DNA from: CAIQJJ01 sp964606085
GTDB taxonomy: Bacteria > Chloroflexota > Anaerolineae > Anaerolineales > UBA4823
DNA length: 27,304 bases
Assembly (NCBI GenBank): GCA_964606085.1
Contig: CAZSFD010000070.1
Coordinates: 1-27,304 of the forward strand
Direction of reading: 5' to 3'
The notes below the pieces were generated by a model. The model was not told the origin of the DNA. It worked only from the letters and a program-made list of their open reading frames with translations, and ran no database searches. Positions within the stretch are counted from its first letter, which is position 1. The number at the start of each line of letters is the position of its first letter. A program made the translations under genes and the position numbers. Below are positions 1-8,425 of the stretch, one piece after another.

Positions 1-943
1 CGCGCAGCCCGGCTCGGCTGGCGGCGCCGTCATCTACGATGGCCGAAAGGTAGGCGCCCTGCTCAACGGGCAAATCCATCGCTTCGACCAGCGTGGGGGT
101 CACACTGCCGCCGCTCACGCCGAGGTAAGCCCAAGCCACTTTGCCGTTGGCAACCAATTCGGGAACGGCCCGCTGAATGACGCTGACCGGAATGGCAAAG
201 CCCACCCCGGCATTGGCCGCCACCGTCCCATCGGTCTGGATTTGGGCGTTGACGCCGATCACCTGGCCCGACAGGTTGAGCAACGGGCCGCCCGAATTGC
301 CGGGGTTGATGGCGGCATCGGTCTGGATGGATTGCGGAATGGAGAACTGGTTAAGGGCGGGGATGTCGCGGCCCAGCGCGCTGATGATGCCGCGGGTGAG
401 CGTGCCATTCAGCCCAAAGGGGTTGCCAATGGCCAGCACCGTCTGACCGACGGCCAACTGATCCATGCTGCCCAGCGGTAAAGGCTGCGTGTTGGCCGGG
501 ATTTTTTCGGCCTGAAGCACAGCCAGATCGCTGTTCAGGTCAAGGCCGATCAATTCAGCCGGCGAGATCGTGCCATCGGCAAAGGTGATTTCGATGTCAT
601 CGGCATCTTGAACGACGTGGGCGTTGGTGACGAAGTGGCGGTCGGTATCATAGAGCCAACCTGACCCCTGGCCCATCGGCACCAGGTTGCCGTTGAGACG
701 GCCATAGGTGGTGATGTTAACCACAGATGGGTTGACGCGTGCGTACAAATTGATCAACGCAGCGTCATCATTCCCTGCCGAGGTGGATACGACAGGAAGC
801 ATAGCCGTTGGTTCGGGAAGCGCCAGGGGGGTGGGTTGGGCCGTTGGCTGAGGCATCCCCAGGCGGCAGGATAGCGCGAGAAGTGGGATAATCAACAAGA
901 AGAGCGCCAGGCGGCGCAAGGTTGAGTTTGCTGTCGTGTACAT
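1..943 (-). CDS. HtrA/DegP-like S1C serine protease, lipoprotein (3' end outside window)
   Basis: Trypsin-like envelope protease of the HtrA family, expected to degrade or sense misfolded extracytoplasmic proteins. I translated 314 codons from the ATG at 943, which has a GGAGG ribosome site 5-9 nt upstream; the frame is open to the left edge. A hydrophobic N-terminus ending in LLALSC (Cys26) looks like a lipoprotein signal, though Ala at -3 is a weak lipobox. A Pro/Thr-rich linker follows (30-55), then the protease domain. All three catalytic residues are visible: His109 in TNAHVV, Asp139 in SDLAVL and Ser217 in GNSGGP. The last residues seen (about 270-314, LGVSGG...GAASRAGL) are the start of a PDZ domain, so the missing part is probably the rest of one PDZ domain. 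The substrate is unknown. The gene is divergent from nfeD. Confidence 0.93.
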   Translation of the reverse strand, partial: MYTTANSTLRRLALFLLIIPLLALSCRLGMPQPTAQPTPLALPEPTAMLPVVSTSAGNDDAALINLYARVNPSVVNITTYGRLNGNLVPMGQGSGWLYDTDRHFVTNAHVVQDADDIEITFADGTISPAELIGLDLNSDLAVLQAEKIPANTQPLPLGSMDQLAVGQTVLAIGNPFGLNGTLTRGIISALGRDIPALNQFSIPQSIQTDAAINPGNSGGPLLNLSGQVIGVNAQIQTDGTVAANAGVGFAIPVSVIQRAVPELVANGKVAWAYLGVSGGSVTPTLVEAMDLPVEQGAYLSAIVDDGAASRAGLR

Positions 944-1093
944 GGTTACCTCCAAATATCGAGTGAATGGCCCTATTGTAAGGGATCAATGTTAGATACT
1001 TGTAAAACATGCCTGAGAGCCGGGTAAGAAAACCAACCGGCAAAACTGGATGTATAATCAGAATATCTGATGCAACGGGAAGGAGATGCGCCG

Positions 1094-1708
1094 ATGGAAC
1101 TGATCAGCTTCTTACTCGATCCCAATATCGCTTACCTGGTTTTGGCGCTGACGGGCGTATTGTTGATCAACGCGGTATTGGTTCCAGGCACAGGCATCCT
1201 CGAAGTGGGGGCTTTATTTGCCTTGCTGCTGACAGCCTACCAGGTGTATCAATTACCGTTTAACGGATGGGCGTTGTTGGTGCTGATTGTGGGTGTGCTG
1301 CCGTTCCTGGCTGGTATACGCCTGAAACCACCCATGGGCATGCCCTATCTGGCTCTCGCCATTGCCCTGTTTGAAGTTGGCTCGGTCTTCCTTTACCGCG
1401 GCGAAACCTGGTGGATGCCGGTCGTTAATCCACTGCTGGCGCTGGTAGTCGTCATTTTAACCAGCGGATATTTATGGGTTGTCATCCGGGCGGGGTATCA
1501 GTCGTTGCTGCAACCACCCATCCAAGACATCGCCAGGCTGATCGGCAAAATCGGCGAGGCGCGCAGCGAAATCCACGTTTCTGGCACGGTGTATGTGGCG
1601 GGTGAACTGTGGAGCGCCCGCAGCGACGAGCCCATCTCGCCAGGGATGGCGGTACGCGTGGTTGAACGCCAGGGCATGGTACTCAAGGTCGTTTCAGCCG
1701 AAGCATAA
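1094..1708 (+). CDS. NfeD-family membrane protein
   Basis: 204-residue NfeD-like protein, partner of the slipin encoded just downstream. Residues 10-135 contain about four hydrophobic segments. The soluble C-terminus (about 146-204) has the small beta-barrel (OB-fold) pattern of NfeD, ending in GMAVRVVERQGMVLKVV. The N-terminal ClpP-like protease domain of long NfeD forms is absent, so this is the short form. I chose the ATG at 1094 because AAGGAG lies about 8 nt upstream; an in-frame ATG at 1070 has no ribosome site but sits only 11 nt after a TATAAT (1053-1058). Short NfeD/slipin gene pairs are widespread and are thought to act together in membrane organisation; the exact role is not known. 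Confidence 0.88.
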   Translation: MELISFLLDPNIAYLVLALTGVLLINAVLVPGTGILEVGALFALLLTAYQVYQLPFNGWALLVLIVGVLPFLAGIRLKPPMGMPYLALAIALFEVGSVFLYRGETWWMPVVNPLLALVVVILTSGYLWVVIRAGYQSLLQPPIQDIARLIGKIGEARSEIHVSGTVYVAGELWSARSDEPISPGMAVRVVERQGMVLKVVSAEA

Positions 1709-1759
1709 GGTTATGCGTCGAGCTGTCAATAAAATCTTTTCTTCGTTCGGAGGTCTTTG

Positions 1760-2665
1760 ATGGATCCTGCATACACACTGACAACGCTTTGTCTCTTTGG
1801 CATGGTGGGATTGGTATTGTTGACGATTGTCGCGTCGGCCATTCGCATCGTGCCAGAATACCAACGTTTGGTGGTCTTTCGCCTGGGCCGCTGCCAGGAT
1901 CGCCCCAAGGGGCCAGGAATTGTGTTGCTCGTGCCTGGCATTGACCGCGGGGTGACGGTGGATTTGCGCGAGCAGGTGCGGGAAATCCCCCACCAGACCG
2001 CCATCACCAAAGATAATGCCCCCATTTCAATTGACTTCCTGTGGTACTTCAAAATTGTGGATGCCCGCGAAAGCGTGCTGCAAGTGGGTAATTTTGAAAT
2101 TGCTGCGCAGGGTATCGCCACCACCACGCTGCGTGCGGTCATCGGCGGCATCCCGCTCGACGATGTGCTGTCGGAACGCGAACACATCAACAACATGCTG
2201 CGCACCCGCCTGGATGAAGTGACCGAACGCTGGGGCGTCAAAGTGACCAATGTCGAAATCCGCGAGATCGTCCCACCGCGCGACGTACAGGATGCAATGA
2301 ACAAACAAATGACTGCCGAACGCATCCGCCGCGCCCAGGTGACTGAGTCCACCGGCCAGCGCGACGCCGCCATCAACGTGGCCGACGGCGAGCGCCAGTC
2401 GCAAATCTTACGCGCCGAAGGCGACAAGCAATCGAACATCTTGCGCGCCGAAGGCGAACGCCAGGCGCAACTGCTGCGCGCCGAAGGGTACGCCGCTGCC
2501 CTCGACCGCATCTTCACCGTCGCCAGGACGGTGGATCAAAAGACGATGACCTTGCAGTATTTCGAGGTACTCAAGGACATCGGCGCCAGCCCATCTACCA
2601 AGTACGTCTTCCCGATGGAATTTACCGGCATGTTGGGAGATTTCCTGGGTGGCATAAAAAAGTAG
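1760..2665 (+). CDS. Slipin (stomatin/prohibitin-like SPFH protein)
   Basis: 301-residue SPFH/band-7 protein. One N-terminal membrane segment (about 7-29) is followed by the SPFH domain (about 30-185: VPEYQRLVVFRLGR, GPGIVLLVPGID, TTLRAVIG, EIREIVPP). Next comes a charged coiled coil with three near-identical 11-residue units (211-243, ending ILRAEG, ILRAEG, LLRAEG) and a more diverged fourth unit before them (200-210). The C-terminus (about 250-300) has the usual slipin tail. Such proteins form large membrane-bound oligomers. The ATG at 1760 has CGGAGG 6-11 nt upstream; a TTG directly in front of it is less likely to be the start. It lies 51 nt downstream of nfeD on the same strand, the classic NfeD-slipin arrangement. 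Confidence 0.93.
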   Translation: MDPAYTLTTLCLFGMVGLVLLTIVASAIRIVPEYQRLVVFRLGRCQDRPKGPGIVLLVPGIDRGVTVDLREQVREIPHQTAITKDNAPISIDFLWYFKIVDARESVLQVGNFEIAAQGIATTTLRAVIGGIPLDDVLSEREHINNMLRTRLDEVTERWGVKVTNVEIREIVPPRDVQDAMNKQMTAERIRRAQVTESTGQRDAAINVADGERQSQILRAEGDKQSNILRAEGERQAQLLRAEGYAAALDRIFTVARTVDQKTMTLQYFEVLKDIGASPSTKYVFPMEFTGMLGDFLGGIKK

Positions 2666-2703
2666 CAACACATTACGAATAACGCATCAACCAACACAGC
2701 TTC

Positions 2704-3189
2704 ATGGAAGTATCTTCAAAAACATCCACACAAACGCCAGGTAGCCCGTTCAACATTGAGCCGGCTACCTGGCTTGATCTCAATGCGGTGCGCCACGTCG
2801 AAAAGGCCTGTTTTGGCGATGACTCCTGGCCGATTTTCGATTTGATCGGCATCCTGACATTTCCCAACACCGTCCACATCAAAGCCATTTGCGACAAGCG
2901 GATGGTGGGTTTTGTCGGCGGCGACGCCCGCCACGGCGACAGCGTGGGCTGGGTTGCCACGATTGGCGTGCTGCCCGAATATCGCGGGCGCGGCATTGGC
3001 ACGGCGCTGCTGGCAGCTTGCGAACAGGCGTTGCAGACGCCCGCTGTGCGCCTGTGCGTGCGAGCATCCAACGAGACGGCCATTCGCCTCTACCAACATA
3101 CCGGTTACGAACAGGTAGGCCGCTGGACACGCTATTATAATGACGGCGAAGACGCCGTTGTAATGGAGAAGCGCTTGAAGGGGGTATAA
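2704..3189 (+). CDS. GNAT-family N-acetyltransferase (RimI-like)
   Basis: 161-residue acetyl-CoA-dependent N-acetyltransferase. Motif A, the acetyl-CoA pyrophosphate-binding loop, is clear at 87-103 (IGVLPEYRGRGIGTALL). The following NETAIRLYQHTGYEQVG (123-139) is the standard motif B region, and the end (RYYNDGEDAVVMEK) matches the RimI-type C-terminus. It could acetylate ribosomal protein N-termini or small amines; the substrate cannot be read from sequence. There is no strong ribosome site before the ATG at 2704. Its stop codon (3187-3189) lies inside a TATAAT that may serve the next gene. Confidence 0.86.
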   Translation: MEVSSKTSTQTPGSPFNIEPATWLDLNAVRHVEKACFGDDSWPIFDLIGILTFPNTVHIKAICDKRMVGFVGGDARHGDSVGWVATIGVLPEYRGRGIGTALLAACEQALQTPAVRLCVRASNETAIRLYQHTGYEQVGRWTRYYNDGEDAVVMEKRLKGV

Positions 3190-3190
3190 T
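3185..3190 (+). promoter_or_regulatory. Candidate -10 box for near-leaderless rnd transcription
   Basis: A perfect TATAAT ends 9 nt before the rnd ATG (3200), within the stop codon of the acetyltransferase gene. No good -35 box was found at the usual distance. The same 9-nt spacing between -10 box and ATG occurs at 6854-6869 and 16431-16446. A transcript started here would have almost no 5' leader. Confidence 0.45.
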
Positions 3191-3199
3191 AGATTCGTT

Positions 3200-4330
3200 A
3201 TGCAAGTTAATTTATCTGTACCCCTGATTACCCATCCCGACGATTTACACGAACTGGCTGCCATCCTGGCAAGCCAACCCGTCATAGGCGTAGATACCGA
3301 GTCGAACAGCCTGCACGCCTACCGCGAACACGTCTGCCTGGTGCAATTTTCCACCAGCAAGCAAGATTACCTGGTAGACCCGCTCGAACTGCAAGACCTC
3401 TCGCCACTCGCCCCCATTTTTGCCAATCCTGACCTTGAGATCATCTTCCACGCCGCCGAATATGACGTGATGTGCTTGAAGCGCGATTTCGGCTTCGAGT
3501 TCCACAACCTGTTCGACACGATGATCGCCGCCCGCATCCTGGGCATCAAAGAAGTGGGGCTGGCAGCTTTGATTCTGAGGGAATTTGGCATCGAATTGGA
3601 TAAACGCTACCAGCGCGCCAACTGGGGCGAGCGCCCACTGCCACCCGAACTGCTCGAGTATGCCCGTCTGGACACCCACTTTTTGATCCCCTTGCGAGAG
3701 CGTTTACGCGCCGAACTGGATGCCCGCAACCTGCTGCCCCTCGCCATTGAAGATTTCGTCCGCGTCAGCCACACCAATGGCAACTACAACCAGGCCGAAA
3801 CCGACCTGTGCTGGCAGATCAACGGCGCACACGATCTCACCCCCCAGCAAGTAGCCGTGCTGATCGAACTGTGCGAATACCGCGACCGCGTGGCCTACGA
3901 CATGGATCGCCCGCTGTTCAAAGTGCTTTCGAGCAAAATTTTGCTGGCCATTGCCGAGCAATGCCCCACACGCTTCTACGAGTTGCAGCGCATCCCCGGC
4001 ATCAGCCCGCGCAACCTGCGCCAGCACGGGCGCGAACTGATCCAGGCCGTGCAACGCGGCCTGCAAGCCAAACCGGTCAAGGTAGATCGCCCACCCCGGC
4101 CCGATGGCCGCTACCTGGCCCGCCTCGATGCCCTGCGCGAATGGCGCAAGCTGATGGCGCAACATTGGGATGTCGAATCCGATGTCATCCTGCCCAAAGA
4201 CATCTTACAAGAGATCGCCAAAGTGAACCCGGCCACCCCCGAACAACTCGCCGCCATCATGGAAACATCTCCCTGGCGCATGGAAAAATTCGGCGGGCAG
4301 ATTTTGGCAGTCTTGGGAAAGAAGCACTGA
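3200..4330 (+). CDS. rnd: Ribonuclease D
   Basis: 376-residue 3'-5' exoribonuclease of the DEDD family, close to the usual RNase D length; trims tRNA and other structured RNA 3' ends. The exonuclease motifs are visible: Exo I DTES (Asp and Glu metal ligands, about 31-34), Exo II around FHAAEYDVMCLKRDF with LFDTMIAARILG, and Exo III LLEYARLDTHFLIPL (Tyr and Asp). Two helical HRDC-type domains follow: one around 215-290 (ELCEYRDRVAYDMDRPLFKV) and a second, more diverged one around 305-370 (REWRKLMAQHWDVESDVILP). The gene ends 1 nt before the beta-CASP hydrolase, so the two RNA-processing genes probably share a transcript. Confidence 0.95.
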   Translation: MQVNLSVPLITHPDDLHELAAILASQPVIGVDTESNSLHAYREHVCLVQFSTSKQDYLVDPLELQDLSPLAPIFANPDLEIIFHAAEYDVMCLKRDFGFEFHNLFDTMIAARILGIKEVGLAALILREFGIELDKRYQRANWGERPLPPELLEYARLDTHFLIPLRERLRAELDARNLLPLAIEDFVRVSHTNGNYNQAETDLCWQINGAHDLTPQQVAVLIELCEYRDRVAYDMDRPLFKVLSSKILLAIAEQCPTRFYELQRIPGISPRNLRQHGRELIQAVQRGLQAKPVKVDRPPRPDGRYLARLDALREWRKLMAQHWDVESDVILPKDILQEIAKVNPATPEQLAAIMETSPWRMEKFGGQILAVLGKKH

Positions 4331-4331
4331 G

Positions 4332-5729
4332 ATGCAAATCACCTTCCTGGGCGCAGCCCAATCTGTCACCGGCTCACAGCACCTGCTGGAGATCAACGGC
4401 AACACGCTGCTGCTTGAATGCGGCCTGTTCCAGGGCCGCCGCGCCGATACCTACGAGCGCAACCGCCGCTTCCAGTTCAGCCCGCGCAAGCTCGATGCCG
4501 CCATCCTCTCCCACGCCCACATTGACCACAGCGGCAACCTGCCCAACCTGGTCAAAAATGGCTACCGCGGCCCGATCTACGCCACACCCGCCACGGCCCA
4601 CCTGGCCAACATCATGCTGATGGATTCGGGGCATATCCAGGAAGCCGACGCCCGTTTCGTCAATAAGCGCCGCGCCGAACGCGGCGAACCACCGATCGAA
4701 CCTTTATACACCCTCGAAGACGCCGCCCAGGTGGCTCAGCACTTTCAGGGCATCGAATACGGGCAGCCGTTTCAGCCGCTTCCCGGCGTCACCGCCCATT
4801 TCGTAGATGCCGGCCACATCCTCGGGTCGGCCTCGGTCGTGCTGGACATCGAAGAGAACCACCGCCAGTTCCGCCTGTGGTTCTCCGGCGACATTGGCCG
4901 CCCGCGCCTGCCCCTGGTGCGCGACCCCACTCTGCCCGAAAAAACCGATTACCTGCTGATGGAATCCACTTACGGCGACAAACCTCATCGCGATCCCGAA
5001 GCCGCCTATGATGAGCTGCGCCAGGTGGTCAGCAAAACGCTACGACGCGGCGGCAAAGTGATCATCCCGGCCTTTGCGGTCGGCCGCACGCAGGAACTCG
5101 TCTATAATTTTCACCAGATGCTCGAAAAGGGCGAAATCCCACCCGCGCCGGTCATCGTAGATAGCCCCCTGGCCGTCAACGCTTCCGATGTATTCCGCGC
5201 CCACCCCGAATGCTTCGACGCCGAAACACAGGAATTTATCCGGCAAGACCGCCATCGCACCGCCCTCGGCTTCGACCTGCTCACCTACACGCGCTCGGTC
5301 GAAGAGTCCAAAGCGCTCAACAGCCGCCAAGACCCGCTGATCATCCTGTCAGCTTCAGGCATGGCCGAAACCGGGCGCATCTTGCACCACTTACGCAACA
5401 ACATCGAAAACCCGCTGAACACCATCCTGATCGTCTCGTGGCAAGCGCCGCACACCCTGGGCCGCCGCCTCGCTAATCGAGAAGCGCGCATTAAGATTTT
5501 CGATGAAGTCTACGAGCGCAAAGCCGAGGTCGCCACCATTGGCGGGCTATCGGCCCATGCCGGGCAAACATTCCTGCTAGAATACGCCCGGGCCGCCCGC
5601 AGCGCCAAACAGATCATGCTCGTCCACGGCGAAGAAGATGCCGCCACAGCCCTGCGTGAAAAACTGGCCGAAGTGGGGATTGACCAGGTGGCCTATCCGG
5701 CGGCAAACGAACGCCTCCTCCTTTCCTGA
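4332..5729 (+). CDS. Beta-CASP metallo-beta-lactamase RNA-processing hydrolase
   Basis: 465-residue protein of the metallo-beta-lactamase/beta-CASP family (CPSF73/YSH1-like), zinc-dependent RNA endo- or exonucleases. The N-terminal metal site is HAHIDH at 61-66, followed by His162 in GHILGSA and Asp187 in SGDIG. The beta-CASP insert carries IIPAFAVGRTQE, VDSPLA and ILSASGMAETGRILHHL. After it come VSWQAPHTLGRRL and the last metal ligand region GLSAHAGQ. The C-terminal KH domains of archaeal homologues are absent. The start 1 nt after the rnd stop suggests co-expression with RNase D and a job in RNA turnover; its actual substrate is unknown. Confidence 0.93.
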   Translation: MQITFLGAAQSVTGSQHLLEINGNTLLLECGLFQGRRADTYERNRRFQFSPRKLDAAILSHAHIDHSGNLPNLVKNGYRGPIYATPATAHLANIMLMDSGHIQEADARFVNKRRAERGEPPIEPLYTLEDAAQVAQHFQGIEYGQPFQPLPGVTAHFVDAGHILGSASVVLDIEENHRQFRLWFSGDIGRPRLPLVRDPTLPEKTDYLLMESTYGDKPHRDPEAAYDELRQVVSKTLRRGGKVIIPAFAVGRTQELVYNFHQMLEKGEIPPAPVIVDSPLAVNASDVFRAHPECFDAETQEFIRQDRHRTALGFDLLTYTRSVEESKALNSRQDPLIILSASGMAETGRILHHLRNNIENPLNTILIVSWQAPHTLGRRLANREARIKIFDEVYERKAEVATIGGLSAHAGQTFLLEYARAARSAKQIMLVHGEEDAATALREKLAEVGIDQVAYPAANERLLLS

Positions 5730-5735
5730 ACAACC

Positions 5736-6812
5736 ATGTCCCCAGCCACCTTCATCACCTTCGGCGAAACGATGCTGCGCGACACGCCCGCCGACAATGA
5801 ACGCCTGGAGCGCACCCGCCGCGTGGAACTCTCCCTCGGCGGCAGCGAGCTGACCGTGGCCGTCATGCTGGCCCGCCTGGGGGTGTCTGCCAGCTACATC
5901 ACCCGCGTACCCGACAACCCCTACGGCTGGCTGCTGCGCAATACCGCCGGCGAGCAGGGCGTGGATACGAGTCACTTCGCCTGGGCCGACAAAACCGACC
6001 TGTTTGGCCGCTATCTCTACGAATTGGGCCGCACGCCGCGCCCCGGGGCGGCCTGGTATCAGCGCAAATTTTCCGCCGCCAGCCAACTGTCCCCCGGCAT
6101 GGTAGATTGGCCCACCGCCCTGCAAGCAGCCCGCCTGCTGCATACCAGCGGTATCACCTTCGGGCTGGCCGTTCACAGCGGGTACACCCGCAACTACCTG
6201 CTCGAAACCTTCCACGAGGCCATCAACCACCTGCCATCTGAATGCCTGGTTGGCATAGATTTCAACTACCGCACCACCCTGTGGACGCCAGAACAATGCA
6301 AAGCGGTGCTGACGCCCATTTTGCACGATCACACCGATATTCTCATCACCACCATCCACGACATGCAGCAGTTCTATGGCATCGGCTTCGCCAAAATGGA
6401 GAGCGACCGCCTACCCGACCTGCCGCTGAAAGCCTTCTTGCGCCAGGTGCAGGAGACCTTCTGCCTGAAAGTGGTGGCCGTCACGCTGCGCCATGCCGAT
6501 AGCAACGAGCAGCAGCGCTGGGAAAGCGCCGCCTACGATGCCAACGGAAACTTCTACCGTTCGGCAGAAGCCCGCCCGATGGTGCCGCTGGACCGGCTGG
6601 GCGGCGGCGATGCCTGGGTAGGCGGGTTTTACTATGGCCTGCTAACCGAGAGCGACCCTGCCAAAGCGCTCGAAACCGGCGTGCTGATCGGTGACGCCGC
6701 CACCCGCCTGAAACAAACCTTGATGTACGACCTGCCGATTGTGACGATGGGGGAGATTCAGGCATTGATCAAAGCCGATGCCAGCGGGAGATATACCAGG
6801 ATAACGCGCTAA
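5736..6812 (+). CDS. PfkB-family sugar kinase, 2-keto-3-deoxygluconate kinase-like
   Basis: 358-residue ribokinase-fold kinase. N-terminal FITFGETMLR and LGGSELTVAVMLARLGV are the PfkB signature-1 region. Near the C-terminus LGGGDAWVGGFYYGLL contains the catalytic Asp of PfkB signature 2; the second residue of the usual GAGD is Gly here (GGGD). The overall pattern (long insert, FNYRTTLWTPEQC, DILITTIHDMQQFYGI) matches 2-keto-3-deoxygluconate kinases, which make KDPG in the Entner-Doudoroff and uronate pathways. No aldolase or uronate gene is nearby, so the substrate remains an inference. It starts 6 nt after the beta-CASP gene and is probably co-transcribed. Confidence 0.84.
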   Translation: MSPATFITFGETMLRDTPADNERLERTRRVELSLGGSELTVAVMLARLGVSASYITRVPDNPYGWLLRNTAGEQGVDTSHFAWADKTDLFGRYLYELGRTPRPGAAWYQRKFSAASQLSPGMVDWPTALQAARLLHTSGITFGLAVHSGYTRNYLLETFHEAINHLPSECLVGIDFNYRTTLWTPEQCKAVLTPILHDHTDILITTIHDMQQFYGIGFAKMESDRLPDLPLKAFLRQVQETFCLKVVAVTLRHADSNEQQRWESAAYDANGNFYRSAEARPMVPLDRLGGGDAWVGGFYYGLLTESDPAKALETGVLIGDAATRLKQTLMYDLPIVTMGEIQALIKADASGRYTRITR

Positions 6813-6831
6813 GGCAAACAAAGCTATCTGC

Positions 6832-6859
6832 TTGACATCCCGAACCTGAAGACTATAAT
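6832..6859 (+). promoter_or_regulatory. Consensus sigma-70-type promoter of the toxin-antitoxin operon
   Basis: TTGACA (6832-6837) and TATAAT (6854-6859) are both perfect consensus hexamers, separated by 16 bp. The toxin ATG lies only 9 nt beyond the -10 box, so the mRNA should begin at or within a few bases of the start codon. No ribosome site can fit before the ATG. Confidence 0.85.
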
Positions 6860-6868
6860 TCTGGACTG

Positions 6869-7189
6869 ATGGTACATCAGATACCTTATTCAATCATCTA
6901 TGCGGCAAATATCAAGCGCCATTTGCGCTTTATCGAGCCGCAATACCACACCCTGATTCAAACCAATGTTGTCGCACAGCTACAATACGAACCCACTATC
7001 CAGACCAAGAATCGAAAACCTCTCAAGCAATCTATCCTCAATGCAGATTGGGAGATTCGGTTTGGCCCCAATAATCGTTTTCGCGTGTTATACCGGGTTG
7101 ATCGGAACCAACGCATCGTCTATATTTTGGCAATTGGCGAAAAGGTTCATAATCGCCTGAAAATCGGCAATGAGGAGATACTCCCATGA
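6869..7189 (+). CDS. Probable RelE/ParE-superfamily toxin of a type II TA module
   Basis: 106-residue protein with the RelE/ParE layout: an N-terminal YSIIYAANIKRHLRFI helix, a middle NRKPLKQ...ADWEIRFG region, and the strands FRVLYRVDRNQRIVYILAIG followed by a basic tail. RelE-like toxins cleave mRNA on the ribosome while ParE-like ones hit gyrase; which applies here cannot be told. It overlaps the antitoxin by 4 nt (ATGA), giving the less common toxin-first order. It is visibly more AT-rich than the housekeeping genes on both sides, a sign of acquisition by transfer. The start at 6869 is supported by the promoter placed directly upstream, which gives a nearly leaderless message. Confidence 0.8.
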   Translation: MVHQIPYSIIYAANIKRHLRFIEPQYHTLIQTNVVAQLQYEPTIQTKNRKPLKQSILNADWEIRFGPNNRFRVLYRVDRNQRIVYILAIGEKVHNRLKIGNEEILP

Positions 7190-7461
7190 AAATGGCACCA
7201 TTAGCGGATGTAAAATCAAAATTCAGTGCCTACCTGAAAGAAAGCGAAACTGATCCGGTAGTTGTCACTCGTAAAGGTCGCCCAGTTGCGGTTATTCTTT
7301 CCGTAGCCAATGATGATGAATTGTTCGACTTACTCATTGCACATTCACGGCGATTGAAAACCGTTCTCGATGACTCATGGCAACAAATTGTTCGTGGCGA
7401 GGGCATTCCCCACGAACAATTCTGGCACGAAGTGGATGCTGAAACTGCCGCGAATTCATAG
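7186..7461 (+). CDS. Phd/YefM-family antitoxin
   Basis: 91-residue antitoxin. The N-terminus (MAPLADVKSKFSAYL) and the strand-turn PVVVTRKGRPVAVILS (24-39) are characteristic of the Phd/YefM DNA-binding dimerisation domain. The acidic, probably unfolded C-terminus (from about 45) would wrap around the toxin. Antitoxins of this family also repress their own operon as a complex with the toxin. The start overlaps the toxin stop, implying translational coupling, and a second in-frame ATG two codons later is also possible. Confidence 0.88.
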   Translation: MKMAPLADVKSKFSAYLKESETDPVVVTRKGRPVAVILSVANDDELFDLLIAHSRRLKTVLDDSWQQIVRGEGIPHEQFWHEVDAETAANS

Positions 7462-7502
7462 CAAAGCGATGAAGCAGCCCATTACCCGTCACCCAACTTG
7501 AT

Positions 7503-8276
7503 ATGCCCTCCCGCCAACGCTCTCAACGTGTCGAGGCGGTCGTCTTGCGCCATACGGATTGGGGCGAGGCCGACCGCCTTTTGTGGCTTTATACCCGCGA
7601 GTTGGGCAAAATCCGCGCTGTGGGCAAGGGGGTGCGCAAGATGCGCTCACGCAAGGCCGGGCATCTGGAACCGTTCACCCGCGTCACCCTGATGCTGGCG
7701 CACACCCGCGACATCCCGCTGATCACCCAGGCCGAAACGATAGATGCCTACCTGGCCCTGCGCGACGACCTGATGCGGGTGGGGTACGCCAGCTATGTGA
7801 TTGAATTGCTCGACCGCTTTACCTACGAAGAAGGGGAAAACACCCGCCTGCACCGCCTGTTGACCGACACACTCTCCCGCCTGAACACGCAACCCGAACC
7901 GCTGGTGGCGGTCCGCTACTATGAAATTCGCCTGCTCGATCTGGTCGGCTTCCGCCCGCAGCTCTTCGAGTGCGCCCGCTGCGAACACGAAATTCGCCCC
8001 GAAGACCAGTTTTTCTCGGCGGCGGCGGGCGGCGTATTATGCCCCACCTGTGGTCATGGCGACCCATCGGCCCGCCCAATTTCGATGAATGCGCTGCGCT
8101 ATTTGCGTCATTTTCAGCGCAGCAGCTTCAACGAGGCCATGCGGGCGCAGCTTTCGCCAGCCGTGAATATCGAGATCGAGCGCCTGATGCAATACTACCT
8201 GACCTATCTGCTCGAGCGCGGCCTCAACTCACCCGATTTTTTACGGCGGCTGCGCAGCGAGGCCATGGCCGAATAG
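7503..8276 (+). CDS. recO: DNA repair protein RecO
   Basis: 257-residue recombination mediator that, with RecR (and RecF), helps load RecA on SSB-coated single-stranded DNA. The N-terminal OB-fold is clear (RVEAVVLRHTDWGEADRLLWLYTRELGKIRAVGKG split over 9-43). The helical domain carries YYEIRLLDLVGFRPQL. A four-Cys zinc site is present at Cys157/Cys160 (CARC) and Cys180/Cys183 (CPTC). The length is normal for the family. The ATG at 7503 starts 41 nt after the antitoxin; no strong ribosome site is visible. Confidence 0.94.
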   Translation: MPSRQRSQRVEAVVLRHTDWGEADRLLWLYTRELGKIRAVGKGVRKMRSRKAGHLEPFTRVTLMLAHTRDIPLITQAETIDAYLALRDDLMRVGYASYVIELLDRFTYEEGENTRLHRLLTDTLSRLNTQPEPLVAVRYYEIRLLDLVGFRPQLFECARCEHEIRPEDQFFSAAAGGVLCPTCGHGDPSARPISMNALRYLRHFQRSSFNEAMRAQLSPAVNIEIERLMQYYLTYLLERGLNSPDFLRRLRSEAMAE

Positions 8277-8291
8277 CCATGGGATGGTGTA

Positions 8292-8334
8292 ACAGGCTCA
8301 ACCCACAAGATTGCTGGTCGAGCCTGTCGAGACC
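8292..8334. repeat. Short REP-like hairpin with GAGCCTGTCGA motif
   Basis: ACAGGCTC (8292-8299) and GAGCCTGT (8320-8327) can form a perfect 8-bp stem. The right part, GGTCGAGCCTGTCGAGACC (8316-8334), closely matches the reverse complement of 10221-10239. No U-run follows, so it does not look like a terminator. It is probably a dispersed short repeat. Confidence 0.5.
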
Positions 8335-8344
8335 CTTCCGCAAC

Positions 8345-8381
8345 AAAAAAATGAGCGCTGGCAAACTTTCTGCCAGCGCTC
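8345..8381 (-). terminator. Intrinsic terminator of the RNA-binding protein gene
   Basis: A perfect 11-bp stem (8353-8363 with 8371-8381, GAGCGCTGGCA / TGCCAGCGCTC) has a 7-nt loop. Read on the minus strand it is followed by one A and then seven Ts (8351-8345). It lies 45 nt past the stop codon of the RRM gene. On the plus strand no T-run follows, so it serves the minus strand only. Confidence 0.88.
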
Positions 8382-8425
8382 TATTCAATTGTATTCAATT
8401 GTTAATCAGGATAACGGGGGAGATT

